From NCBI RefSeq assembly GCF_001279585.1, contig NZ_LGEC01000114.1, positions 248,001 through 312,000 on the forward strand: a stretch of 64,000 bases of DNA, given 5' to 3'. Made by a program: the position numbers and the translations under genes. This DNA comes from Nocardiopsis sp. NRRL B-16309 (GTDB lineage: Bacteria; Actinomycetota; Actinomycetes; Streptosporangiales; Streptosporangiaceae). Position 1 is the stretch's first letter; each line of letters opens with the position of its first letter. The notes beneath the pieces are model-generated. The model was not told where the DNA came from and made no database searches. It saw only the letters and a program-made list of their open reading frames with translations. Positions 46,797 to 54,661 of this stretch are shown here, piece after piece.

Positions 46797-48475
46797 CTGC
46801 CGAGCTGCACACCGCGGGTTCCGGAGCGGAGGTGATCGACTTCGCGTCCCGCCGCCGCACCCCCACAGTGGAAGAGGTTCCCGAACCCGAACTCATCACC
46901 GGGCGCCGCCGTAAGCTCCCCACCCTGCCCGCCGGCGTTGGCGGTGTCGTGCTCGCCGCCCCCAAAAACTGCGTGTGCCGGATCGGCCGCGGCACCAAGA
47001 AGGGCGGCGACACCTGGGGGCACTGGGTGCGCGAGAAGGGCCACCGGGTCGAGCGGGCCAAGAAGACGCTGTGGTGGGCGGCGGGCACACTCGTCGTGCT
47101 GGCGTGGACGGCTCCGTTCGGGATCATCGCCGCCGCGGTCGTGGGCCTCACTGCGGCGGTCGTGGCTGGCGCCCCAGCGAAGACGAAGAAGTCCGCGGCT
47201 GCTTCCCCTGTGGAGGCGGGGGGAGGCGTAGCGCCTCCTGCTCCGGTCGACGGCACCTCCACGGTGGAGGCGGGCGCCTCCATGCCCACGGAATCTGTGG
47301 AGGCGCCCACGCCCCCCACGGATGCCACGACGGTGCCAGTGCAGGCACCCTCTGTTCCCCGGGGTGGCCGTGTTCCTGTGGGTCCGCCGTCCACGTCCCC
47401 GCTCGTGGGCCGCACCACCGCCGTTGACGTGTGGACCGAACCCGTCCGGTGGGGCATCGACGCCTACGGCGCGCCCGTGGAGACGGTCCTGCCCGGCAAC
47501 CCCGGTCTGCTCACCGGCGGCGTGTCCGGGTCCGGTAAGTCCGTGGCGTCCCACCAGATGCTCTGCCACGTCGCCCTGGACCCGCACGCGCAGCTGTGGC
47601 TCGTGGACGGCAAGATGCTGGAGCTCGTCCACTACGAGGACATCGCGCACCGCCGCCTCGGCGGGCCGGACCTGGACGCGTTCGGGGAGATGGTCGACGA
47701 CCTGGACGCGGAGATCCAGCGGCGCACCCGCGCGATCGCTGGCAAGACCGTGAAGATCACCGGGAGGAACTGGCAGCAGTACGACGCGCCGTTCATTCTG
47801 CTGCACGTCGATGAGATCCAGCTGTTCACCCTCCAGGGCAAGGAGGGCAAGGAGCTGGCGCAGCGGCTGGCGCTGCTCGCGTCGGTGTGCCGCGCCCTGG
47901 GCGTGTTCATCTCGGTGGCCACCCAGCGCCCGGAGGACTCGGTGGTGCCGCCGCTGCTGTGCAACAACCTCGTCCTCAAGTTGGGGATGCGCACGGAGGA
48001 CGCCGCCCAGTCCAACACTGTGCTGGGCAACGGCATGGCTGGCCGCGGCTACCGCAGCGACCGGTTCACGGGCGACCAGAAGGGCGCCGCGTACTTCCGC
48101 GGCGAGGTCGGTGACCCGACCGCGTTGACGACAGGGTTCCTGCGCATCCCGGACGAGGACGAGGGCGGCCCGGACCACGTCCGCGACATCGTCGCGCACG
48201 CCACCGAACTGCGGCGTGAGGCCGAAACCCTGCCCGTAGCCGATAACCGGCCGCCCCGAGCGGACCGGTTGGAAGTCGCCTCCGACGCCCTGGACGCGAT
48301 GGAGGAGGCCGGGGTGGATCGGATGAGCCGCGTCGACCTCGCGGCCGCCATGGGGTGGGACGAGGAGGAGCTGCGGTCCGCGCTCACCCGCGCGGGGGTG
48401 TGCTCGCCGCACCCCCTGGCGGGTGTCAGCGGACGCGGTTGGTACCGCAAGGATCTGGCGGCCCTCATGCGATGA
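46793..48475 (+). CDS. traB: FtsK/SpoIIIE-type conjugal DNA translocase TraB
   Basis: The 560-residue protein is the single-protein conjugation motor of actinomycete elements, which moves double-stranded DNA between hyphae. Two TM segments lie near 92-125, then a Pro/Ala-rich linker (about 130-205). The motor follows: Walker A GGVSGSGKSV near 242 and Walker B ILLHVDEIQ near 335, then VATQRPEDSVVPPLLCNN. A winged-helix DNA-binding domain closes it (RVDLAAAMGWDEEELRSAL near 510-530), which in TraB reads short clt repeats. GTG 46793 overlaps the upstream stop. Confidence 0.9.
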   Translation: MTAELHTAGSGAEVIDFASRRRTPTVEEVPEPELITGRRRKLPTLPAGVGGVVLAAPKNCVCRIGRGTKKGGDTWGHWVREKGHRVERAKKTLWWAAGTLVVLAWTAPFGIIAAAVVGLTAAVVAGAPAKTKKSAAASPVEAGGGVAPPAPVDGTSTVEAGASMPTESVEAPTPPTDATTVPVQAPSVPRGGRVPVGPPSTSPLVGRTTAVDVWTEPVRWGIDAYGAPVETVLPGNPGLLTGGVSGSGKSVASHQMLCHVALDPHAQLWLVDGKMLELVHYEDIAHRRLGGPDLDAFGEMVDDLDAEIQRRTRAIAGKTVKITGRNWQQYDAPFILLHVDEIQLFTLQGKEGKELAQRLALLASVCRALGVFISVATQRPEDSVVPPLLCNNLVLKLGMRTEDAAQSNTVLGNGMAGRGYRSDRFTGDQKGAAYFRGEVGDPTALTTGFLRIPDEDEGGPDHVRDIVAHATELRREAETLPVADNRPPRADRLEVASDALDAMEEAGVDRMSRVDLAAAMGWDEEELRSALTRAGVCSPHPLAGVSGRGWYRKDLAALMR

Positions 48476-48590
48476 CACCTGCATGACGACCCGTATGACG
48501 CTCTGACCTGCTGTTACACCGATGACACTCCAGTGGCGCCCCCGGAAATCGGGGTGGCGCGCGGGTGTCAGACCGTCACCCGATCACGAA

Positions 48591-48629
48591 GGTGGCCCGC
48601 CGGAACTTCCAGGGACCGGGCGGGCCACC
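48591..48629. terminator. Stem-loop between traB and next gene
   Basis: GGTGGCCCGCC (48591-48601) and GGCGGGCCACC (48619-48629) pair with a 17-base loop, 25 bp before the next ATG. It may be an attenuator in the 178-bp gap or a weak terminator. Confidence 0.5.
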
Positions 48630-48653
48630 ACCCCCAGAAAGGGCAACACCACG

Positions 48654-49799
48654 ATGGCACACGAGACCGAGAACACCGACCCGCAGGAGCGCCCGCCCGG
48701 CGCCGTGGAGGACCTGAGGCGGCGCCTGAACCTGCGTCAGTCGTTGGACAAGCTCAAGCGCTCTGACTCCGTGGCCCGCCTCCAGGCGCGCGTCGCCCAC
48801 CGCATCGCGGTGGCTGGGGCCCGCGCGGAAGCCCGCCGTGACCGGCGTACCCGCCGTGAGGAGGAGCGCGACGCCACCGAGTCCTCGACCCTGTCTGACC
48901 TGTACCGTCGCGCGACCGTGTCCGGGGAACGCGCCCGCGTGCGGGCAGTCATCACCCAGTCCGCGGAGATGCGCGCCATGCGCGTGGAGAAGGTCCGCCG
49001 CACGTCCCTGCTGGTCCTCATCCCCGTGTTGGTGGCGTTCGCCGCCTGGTCCACCGCGGGAGTGCACACGGGCATCACCGGGCTGCTCGCCGCGGCCCCG
49101 GGTTCGCCGATGTGGTGGGCGGCGTGGGGGCTGGAGCCCGCGCTCATCACGATCGTGGGCGGCCTCATCATCGTCCGCGCCGTGCTGCGCTCATCCGGTG
49201 GGGATCTGGGGTGGCGGGCGACGCTCGCGGAGTGGGCGGCGCTCACCGTGTCGATCGCTCTGAACGCTGCCGGTCACTGGCCGGAGGCGGGGACGCTCAC
49301 CGCGGTGGCGGCGCTCATCGCTCACTCGATCGGTCCGCTCGGGGCGGCGCTCACGGCGTGGCTGATCGGGATCATCGACGATGCGGTGGCGAACGCGAAG
49401 CCGGGTGAGCGCAACGGTGAGCGGGTTCCGTCGCTGACTGAGCTGTCGGTGAGCGCCCCGGTGCGATCGGGTGGCGAGCGTCCTCTGAGCGCCCCTGAGC
49501 GGGACGCGATCACGCAGGTGGGGACGGCTGAGCGGCCCGGGGGGCTGTCGGAGTCCGACTATGAGCGACTGCTGTCCGGCGACCAGTCGGACGACGCCCC
49601 GGAGGAGCCCGCCGCGGCTGAGCGGCCCGAGCGGGGAGTGAGCGGGTCGGTGTCCGAGCGGCGAGCGATCGTCGCCCAGCTGTTGGCTGAGCGCCCGGAC
49701 ATGACCGGACCGGAGATCGCTCAGGCGCTCACGGATGCGGGGTTCCCGGTGAGCGTGCCGACGGCCAAGCGTGACCGGTCGGCGGTCACTGGGGAGTGA
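48654..49799 (+). CDS. DUF2637-like membrane protein with C-terminal HTH
   Basis: The 381-residue protein has a charged coiled N-terminus (about 15-110), three to four TM segments at about 116-255 (LLVLIPVLVAFAAWSTAG; WGLEPALITIVGGLIIV; ALIAHSIGPLGAALTAWL), and a C-terminal helix-turn-helix (DMTGPEIAQALTDAGFPVSV near 350-370). The order matches DUF2637 proteins beside traB in Streptomyces plasmids. Its 3' half is packed with TGAGCG and CGCTCA hexamers. Confidence 0.75.
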   Translation: MAHETENTDPQERPPGAVEDLRRRLNLRQSLDKLKRSDSVARLQARVAHRIAVAGARAEARRDRRTRREEERDATESSTLSDLYRRATVSGERARVRAVITQSAEMRAMRVEKVRRTSLLVLIPVLVAFAAWSTAGVHTGITGLLAAAPGSPMWWAAWGLEPALITIVGGLIIVRAVLRSSGGDLGWRATLAEWAALTVSIALNAAGHWPEAGTLTAVAALIAHSIGPLGAALTAWLIGIIDDAVANAKPGERNGERVPSLTELSVSAPVRSGGERPLSAPERDAITQVGTAERPGGLSESDYERLLSGDQSDDAPEEPAAAERPERGVSGSVSERRAIVAQLLAERPDMTGPEIAQALTDAGFPVSVPTAKRDRSAVTGE

Positions 49800-49877
49800 T
49801 CGGCGGGCGCCCGCTCACACCGAGCGGGCGCCCCGTTCACCTGAGCGCATCACTGAGCGGGTGCGGTCTGGTGAGCG
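49240..49877. repeat. Array of 22 TGAGCG/CGCTCA hexamers: candidate transfer (clt) or replication locus
   Basis: CGCTCA starts at 49240, 49294, 49312, 49319, 49348, 49718, 49726 and 49812. TGAGCG starts at 49406, 49418, 49450, 49486, 49496, 49529, 49562, 49619, 49639, 49688, 49750, 49842, 49854 and 49872. Most are GTGAGCG or CTGAGCG. The array covers the 3' half of the DUF2637-like gene and the gap beyond it. Within the gene the hexamer falls in different reading frames (GAG-CG or AGC-G), so it is selected as DNA. TraB proteins recognise short repeats in the clt locus next to traB. Confidence 0.75.
49805..49833. terminator. Stem-loop after DUF2637-like gene
   Basis: GGGCGCCCGCTC (49805-49816) pairs with GAGCGGGCGCCC (49822-49833) around ACACC, 6 bp after the stop. 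It sits within the hexamer array and could also be part of a DNA-level structure. Confidence 0.7.
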
Positions 49878-49919
49878 AGAGGTGTTCTCGATGGTTCTGC
49901 TACCTCCTGGAGGAAGCCC

Positions 49920-50645
49920 ATGATGGGCACCAGTCATTCGGCCAGTGGTCTGCTCGTGGGCGTGTCCCTCGCCGCGGCTCTCGGTTCCCACCCCGCCGAC
50001 CTGTTCGTGTGCGCGGCGGTTGGCGCCGGCGCGGCCCTCCTCCCTGATCTGGATGAGCCGGGCAGCACGGTGGGCCGGTCGCTGGGTGTGGTGACCGCTG
50101 GCCTGTCGCGTCTGCTGCGCTCTGCCTCCCGTGCCACCTACCGGGCGACGGGAACGCCGTATGAGCTTCGGGAGGATCGGGATGGTGGCCACCGCCACCT
50201 CACCCACACTGTGCCCGCTGTGCTCACGTTCGGCGCGCTGTGGTGGGGTGTGGCGTCCCTCGGGGCGGTGGGCCTGGCGGTCGCGGTGTTCGCCCTGGCC
50301 GCGTTGGGGCTCGCCTGCGTGCTCCGCCCGTTCGGCCGGTCCGCTGTGCAGGGCGCTGGTGTGCTCGGGGTGGTGGTCGCGACCGCGGCTGTGCTGTTCG
50401 GCTCGTCCCCGTGGCTGGTCGGCCTCACCGTGGCGGTCGGCTCGTTAACGCACATCCTCGGTGACTGGTTGACCCGCTCGGGTGTCCCGCTGGCGTGGCC
50501 GCTCACGCACAGGGGCAAGAGGTGGTGGATGTTCCGCTCCCCGGTCGCGTTCCGCACAGGGCAGTCCCGTGTGGAGGACGCGATCAGGTGGTGCTGTCTG
50601 GCCGGCGCCCCGGTCGTGGGAATGTTCACGCTGGTCGCGGCGTAG
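49920..50645 (+). CDS. YdjM-family membrane-bound metal-dependent hydrolase
   Basis: The 241-residue protein has the YdjM signature: MMGTSHSASGLLVGV near the start, LLPDLDEPGSTVGRSL near 42, GGHRHLTHTVPAV near 88, and THILGDWLTRSGVPLAWP near 180, with His/Asp metal ligands in each. Several TM helices lie between. ATG 49920 or 49923 follows GGAGG. Members are predicted phosphoesterases of unknown substrate; this one is the last large gene of the transfer block. Confidence 0.85.
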   Translation: MMGTSHSASGLLVGVSLAAALGSHPADLFVCAAVGAGAALLPDLDEPGSTVGRSLGVVTAGLSRLLRSASRATYRATGTPYELREDRDGGHRHLTHTVPAVLTFGALWWGVASLGAVGLAVAVFALAALGLACVLRPFGRSAVQGAGVLGVVVATAAVLFGSSPWLVGLTVAVGSLTHILGDWLTRSGVPLAWPLTHRGKRWWMFRSPVAFRTGQSRVEDAIRWCCLAGAPVVGMFTLVAA

Positions 50646-50664
50646 AACCAGCGGGGGTGATGGC

Positions 50665-50820
50665 GTGGAGAACGTCACGCACGAGGTCGAGAAGACGCGC
50701 CGGGGCCTACCGTATGTGGTGCCCAGTCTCGATGAGGACGAGCTGGACACGCTGATACCGGAGCGGCTGGAAGCGGTCGATGAAGTGCGGGAGCCTGTGT
50801 GGGACGAGATCCTGCACTGA
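50665..50820 (+). CDS. 51-residue acidic hypothetical protein
   Basis: GTG 50665 with GGGGG upstream gives a small acidic protein (PSLDEDELDTLIPERLEAVD). It ends just before a strong terminator, which fits a real last gene of the operon. No known family. Confidence 0.5.
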   Translation: MENVTHEVEKTRRGLPYVVPSLDEDELDTLIPERLEAVDEVREPVWDEILH

Positions 50821-50824
50821 TCAG

Positions 50825-50844
50825 GGCCCCTCTTCGGAGGGGCC
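50825..50844. terminator. Strong hairpin terminator of transfer operon
   Basis: GGCCCCTC (50825-50832) TTCG GAGGGGCC (50837-50844) is followed by TTCT, 5 bp after the last stop. Confidence 0.9.
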
Positions 50845-50921
50845 TTCTGCGTGCGCCCGTGCGGGGGGCTGCCCACAAGGTGTCTCACTTGGTGTGGGCA
50901 ACCTAATGAGCAACCTCGGGG

Positions 50922-51221
50922 TCAGGCGTCGTCGGTCGGCGCTTCCTCCACGAAAATGCCCTTGGCCTCCTCCAGGACGAGCTTCAGCAGGGTCCTCTGC
51001 TCGTCGCCGTCCGCGCGCCACCGCGACGACCCGATGCGGGCGTGCTCCCAGTGGCGGTCGATGACGCGGAACGCGCGGGGGTCGTCGGGGAGGCTGAGCA
51101 TGTCCCCGACAGCGGGAGGGAAGTCGGTGAACATGTGGTCAGGGCCGATGGGTTCGTAGTGGTAGCCGCCCTCGACGGTGGTGCGGACGTAGGGCCAGAG
51201 TTCGGCGCGGGTCACGTGCAT
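50922..51221 (-). CDS. Hypothetical protein
   Basis: The 99-residue protein starts at ATG 51221 with AGGAG 8 bp upstream. It is acidic with aromatic patches (MHVTRAELWPYVRTTVEGGY, YHYEPIGPDHMFTDFPPAVG) and no recognised domain. It is the last gene of a leftward block. Confidence 0.6.
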   Translation of the reverse strand: MHVTRAELWPYVRTTVEGGYHYEPIGPDHMFTDFPPAVGDMLSLPDDPRAFRVIDRHWEHARIGSSRWRADGDEQRTLLKLVLEEAKGIFVEEAPTDDA

Positions 51222-51276
51222 GGTGTGCTCTCCTGTCGTTGGTGGTGGGGCGCCCGTGTCGGACGCCCCAACAAGG

Positions 51277-51618
51277 TCAGCCATCCGTCCAGCGGGTCGG
51301 GAAGTCCGGACGGTTCTTGTACGCCTGGGCTACTACCGCCACCGCCTGACTCATCGCCGTGATGATGGCCTGAGGCCCGTCCGCGAACTCCTGCTCTGCT
51401 ACGACCGCTTTCGTGTTCTCCCACTCATCGAGGAGAGCGCGCTTCGCAGCGATGTCGTCCCGGATCTGCTGCGGGTATCCGCAGTCGCAGGCGTCGGGAC
51501 CGTACTCCTCGTTGTAGATGACCGTCCCGCAGTGGCTGAGGTGGGCCTTGGGGGCGTTCGCTTCGTCTTCTTCGAGGTACTCGCGGAGTAGCTGCACGAG
51601 TTGAGCTAGCGGGTCCAT
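51277..51618 (-). CDS. DUF6221 family protein
   Basis: The 113-residue protein has the family opening MDPLAQLVQLLREYLEEDEA, then a Cys-rich centre (HCGTVIYNEEYGPDACDCGYP) and a coiled C-terminal half. DUF6221 proteins are common in actinomycete phages and integrated elements; function unknown. GGAGG precedes the ATG. Confidence 0.8.
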   Translation of the reverse strand: MDPLAQLVQLLREYLEEDEANAPKAHLSHCGTVIYNEEYGPDACDCGYPQQIRDDIAAKRALLDEWENTKAVVAEQEFADGPQAIITAMSQAVAVVAQAYKNRPDFPTRWTDG

Positions 51619-51677
51619 GTTGCCTCCTTCTTTGATTGTCGCTTGGGGCCCGCGGTCACAGCACGAGCCCGGGGTGG

Positions 51678-51821
51678 TCAGACGTCAGCCATCGACCGGT
51701 TGAAGGACTCCATCGCCCGCCGGATCGGAGTCGGCATCGGACCGGGCGCGGGCTCCTCCCATGCGGCGGCGAAGTCGACCATCGCGTCGTTGGCGTTGTC
51801 GAGCGCGGTTTCGAGGTCCAT
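51678..51821 (-). CDS. 47-residue hypothetical protein
   Basis: ATG 51821 preceded by AGGAG gives MDLETALDNANDAMVDFAAA, a short Pro-rich turn and a second helix ending M-A-D-V. The good ribosome site and its place in the gene train support it. No family. Confidence 0.5.
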   Translation of the reverse strand: MDLETALDNANDAMVDFAAAWEEPAPGPMPTPIRRAMESFNRSMADV

Positions 51822-51907
51822 GGGTGCTCCTTGTGGTTGGTGTTGCTCTGATAGTGCCTGAGGTGGTGGGCCCGTACCGTGGGTTCACAGCACGAGCCCC
51901 AAGGTGG

Positions 51908-52405
51908 TCAGGCTGCGGTCGTGAGGCTCCCCGCCCACACGGCCAGCGCCTCGAAGTCGGACGTCTCCAGCCCGATGGCGGGGTCCACCCAGTGCAACAG
52001 CGCCGGGCCGTCATGGCGCTGAGCGACCCAGTCCCGGTCGGCGTCGGTGATCTCGTCGTCGATCCACGCGAACGGGCGGCCGTTGGCGTAGGCGATGATG
52101 TCCGACGTCTTGAAGTACACGGCCCGGGGTGCGTCGTCGTCGCCGTCGGGGAACGCGCACACGGGCAGGTGCGGGAGCCCGATGCGGGGGGCGATGTAGG
52201 TGTTGGCCTCCGCCTCCCACGTGGTGCCCCACACCAGTTCGTAGGGCAGTTCGGTGAGGGCGCGGCCGTGGTCGCGGCGTAGGAGCACGTTGATCCCGTT
52301 GAGCTTCCACTTCCGGTAGCCGCGCTTGTACGCGCCCCGGTTGGACCCGTCGCAGGGGTTGAGGGGTCCGTCGACGTCGATGAACAGTAAGGGCCGCTCG
52401 TCCAT
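51908..52405 (-). CDS. HAD-like phosphatase (HAD_SAK type)
   Basis: The 165-residue protein opens with the HAD motif I D-E-R-P-L-L-F-I-D-V-D-G-P-L-N-P (catalytic Asp pair), has aromatic loops (VWGTTWEAEANTYIAPRIGL), and ends with WIDDEITDADRDWVAQRHDG, the D-D pair of motif IV. Small HAD proteins of the SAK group act on nucleic-acid ends or small phosphates. AGGAGG precedes ATG 52405. Confidence 0.8.
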   Translation of the reverse strand: MDERPLLFIDVDGPLNPCDGSNRGAYKRGYRKWKLNGINVLLRRDHGRALTELPYELVWGTTWEAEANTYIAPRIGLPHLPVCAFPDGDDDAPRAVYFKTSDIIAYANGRPFAWIDDEITDADRDWVAQRHDGPALLHWVDPAIGLETSDFEALAVWAGSLTTAA

Positions 52406-52472
52406 GTGTGCCTCCTGGTCTGATTGTGGCCTGTGGTGGGGCACCGGCAGTGACGCCGATGCCCCGGGGTGG

Positions 52473-52667
52473 TCAGGCGCGCAGGGCGCCCCGTTCGATC
52501 TCCAGGAGTCGCCCGTCTTCGCCGGTCTCCGCGTAGTGCGCCCACCGTGCGCGGGTGGCGTCGTCCTCCATCTCGGACAGCACCTGCTGGCATTCGTCGG
52601 TCTCGCAGGCGTCGATCTCGCGCTTGTGGTGGCAGTGGCGGGTGAGTTCGTGCTCGGGAAGGGTCAT
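52473..52667 (-). CDS. 64-residue hypothetical protein
   Basis: ATG 52667 after AGGAG gives a protein with a possible metal site (RHCHHKREIDACETDECQQ) and an acidic helix. No known family; part of the leftward block. Confidence 0.5.
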   Translation of the reverse strand: MTLPEHELTRHCHHKREIDACETDECQQVLSEMEDDATRARWAHYAETGEDGRLLEIERGALRA

Positions 52668-52793
52668 CGTGTTCTCCTTGCTGGTGGTGTTGGGTTGATG
52701 GTGTCGCGTGGTGGTGACGGCCAGGCTGCCTTCTGGGCTTTGTCCGCGCCGGAGCGTAGCGTTCGTGTGACCATCCACGATCGGGAGCGCACC

Positions 52794-52988
52794 ATGGCCA
52801 ACGTCGCCTACGTCAACGTCAACGTCAACGTCTCCGAGTCCCGGTGGGACGTCATCCCCAAGGACAAGCCCCGTCACGTCAGTGTCGGCGCGGCTCTGAA
52901 CTCGCAGGTGCCCGAGGGCTGGCCCACCACGGGACGGGCGGTCATCGTTGAGGTCGATGAGGACGGGCAGAACCTCGGCGTCATGTGA
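52794..52988 (+). CDS. 64-residue hypothetical protein
   Basis: ATG 52794 gives ANVAYVNVNVNVSESRWDV, from the DNA run of three GTCAAC units, then VGAALNSQVPEGWPTTGRAV. It looks like a small beta protein. It is the only rightward gene in the leftward block. Confidence 0.45.
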   Translation: MANVAYVNVNVNVSESRWDVIPKDKPRHVSVGAALNSQVPEGWPTTGRAVIVEVDEDGQNLGVM

Positions 52989-52992
52989 CATC

Positions 52993-53592
52993 TCATGCCG
53001 CCCGCGTCCGGCAGGGATCCCCATGTGGGAACCCTGCCTGCCGCGCCTTCTCGTGCACGAGTTCTACGAACCGCCACGCCGCCGGGGTGTGCCGCTTCGG
53101 CCGGTACGGGACCGGGGCCAACAGCTCCTCCCCCGCGACGGTCACGCCGACCCCGTAGAACGACGCCTGTGTCAGGTACATGTCCCGTTTCGAGTCGGGC
53201 AGGCGGGTGAGGTGGACGGCGCGGGCACAGAACGGCGCGAACGACGTGGCGGCGTTGAACGCCTTCGCTGGTGGCCCGGTCACCACGGCGACGTCCACGG
53301 CCAGCGGACGCACCGCCAGCCGGGTGATGGTCGCCCCGTCGCGCAACGCCGCCCCGTGGGGCAGGGAGCCGATCAGGTGGCGCTCACGGGCCCTCAGGGC
53401 CACCTCTGGGACAGGCTCCCCGACCGGGAGAGCGGAGAGGAGTTCGAGGGCCGACCAGTTCGTCACAGGCGCAGCGTTGGCGTCCTGACGCCGTGCGATC
53501 TCAACGGGGTCGGGGCGGTAGTGGATGGTCGTGGCCGCGTTCCACTGGAGCGTCAAGGCGTCGTTGGTGGCGAGGGAGTTGGAAGAGCTCAT
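52993..53592 (-). CDS. Hypothetical protein following HTH gene
   Basis: The 199-residue protein has LSALPVGEPVPEVALRARER and RLAVRPLAVDVAVVTG; it appears soluble, with no recognised domain. ATG 53592 overlaps the stop of the HTH gene, with GGAGG upstream, so the two are translated together. It ends 5 bp past the opposite-strand neighbour's stop. Confidence 0.6.
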   Translation of the reverse strand: MSSSNSLATNDALTLQWNAATTIHYRPDPVEIARRQDANAAPVTNWSALELLSALPVGEPVPEVALRARERHLIGSLPHGAALRDGATITRLAVRPLAVDVAVVTGPPAKAFNAATSFAPFCARAVHLTRLPDSKRDMYLTQASFYGVGVTVAGEELLAPVPYRPKRHTPAAWRFVELVHEKARQAGFPHGDPCRTRAA

Positions 53593-54437
53593 GCTGTGGC
53601 CTCCAGACCAAGCGGGTTCGCGAGGAACGCGGGTGTGTTGATCCCCTTGTTGGCGTAGTGCAGCAAGGCGAACTTGCACGCGAGGTTGTCGACGCCCTTC
53701 GGGGTACTGCTGATGCCGTCGCCCTTCAGTTGCTCCAGGGCGTTCTGTCGAGCCTTGCGGTAGATCGTGGGCCGCTGCTTCTCCAGCTTCAGCATGGCCG
53801 CCCTCAGGTCGTCAGGGGAGAGTGCGTCCACGAGGTCCCATCGCCTGTTCAGCTCTGCTGCGCGTCGGCGCTGTCGTTCTTCTCGCTGCTGCTCGGCTGC
53901 TTGCTCATCGCGCGCTTGATCGCTTGCGATCGAGCCCGAGCGAGCGGAGCGAGCTCGGAAGGACTCTTCTTCCTCGGTACTTCGTACATCGGTACTTCCG
54001 TTGTCGGTCCTTCTTATAGACGCCCGATCCACCGACGCCCGGTCGCCCGACGCCTGGTTCACCGACGCCCGGTTAGCCGTACCTCGGTCCGACCTGCGGT
54101 TATCCGCGTTCTCGCTGGTCACGTCCTGGGGCACGTCGTACACGTAAAGCTCGGTCGTCCACGAGCCGTCGTCGCGCTGTGCCTTGACGCGCACGATGTA
54201 TCCGGCGGCTTCGATCTCGCCGAAGAGAGCCCGGACAGCTTCGCGTCCCTCGCCGCGCTTGTTGCGCTCCCGCTTGGCGGTGCGCGCGAGTTCGTCGGCG
54301 GTGGTCTTCCAGTCGTCGGGACGGGAGAGCAGTTCCATGAGGACGCCACGGGCGGCCCACGAGAGACGTGGGTCGCGGATGAGGGCGTTGGGGAAGATGG
54401 TGAAGTGGTCCTCGTGCCGGGATCGAATGATCTTCAC
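53589..54437 (-). CDS. HTH replication-type protein of actinomycete elements
   Basis: The 282-residue protein opens VKIIRSRHEDHFTIFPNALI, with R-L-S-W-A-A-R-G-V-L-M-E-L-L and a winged-helix region to about 95 (LFGEIEAAGYIVRVKAQ, W-T-T-E-L-Y-V-Y-D-V-P). This is the form of HTH proteins of streptomycete elements and phages thought to act in replication or regulation. A low-complexity middle (about 125-180) includes four pentapeptide repeats A-S-(V/G)-(N/D)-(R/Q). The C-terminal half is helical. GTG 54437 follows AGGGGG. Confidence 0.7.
   Translation of the reverse strand: MKIIRSRHEDHFTIFPNALIRDPRLSWAARGVLMELLSRPDDWKTTADELARTAKRERNKRGEGREAVRALFGEIEAAGYIVRVKAQRDDGSWTTELYVYDVPQDVTSENADNRRSDRGTANRASVNQASGDRASVDRASIRRTDNGSTDVRSTEEEESFRARSARSGSIASDQARDEQAAEQQREERQRRRAAELNRRWDLVDALSPDDLRAAMLKLEKQRPTIYRKARQNALEQLKGDGISSTPKGVDNLACKFALLHYANKGINTPAFLANPLGLEATA
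54020..54079. repeat. 15-bp tandem repeat, four units, inside the HTH gene
   Basis: Units start at 54020, 54035, 54050 and 54065, each close to ACGCCCGGTNNACCG. Degenerate units continue on both sides. They encode the pentapeptide repeat in the linker of the HTH protein and could also serve as iterons. Confidence 0.75.
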
Positions 54438-54625
54438 CGGGCACCCCCTACGGGGTGCGAGCACGGGTTACCATTAGGCTTAGACAAAGCCGCTCCCTGA
54501 GGTTCGTTCAGGTTGTGGTTAGAAGCCGTCGTGGTGCTACCAACACCCGGCGGCTTCGCTCGTTTATGTGGTTGTCCTCCCAGTCTACCCGGTTCGCACG
54601 TGCATCGCCGGGTTCTGGGAACCCC

Positions 54626-54661
54626 TTGCATGTAGCCTACCCGCAGTCGTATGGTGGGTAC
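54626..54661 (+). promoter_or_regulatory. Promoter of ParB-like gene, probably leaderless
   Basis: -35 TTGCAT (54626-54631) and -10 TATGGT (54650-54655) have an 18-bp spacer. The ATG begins 7 bp after the -10, so the transcript starts at or next to the start codon. No ribosome site exists. The rest of the 224-bp divergent gap 54438-54661 shows a run TACCATTAGGCTTAGAC near 54470 that may serve the leftward genes. Confidence 0.6.

Noticed and set aside
46622..48484. Minus-strand frame of about 620 residues opposite traB
   Set aside because: Composition and lack of motifs mark it as the shadow of traB.
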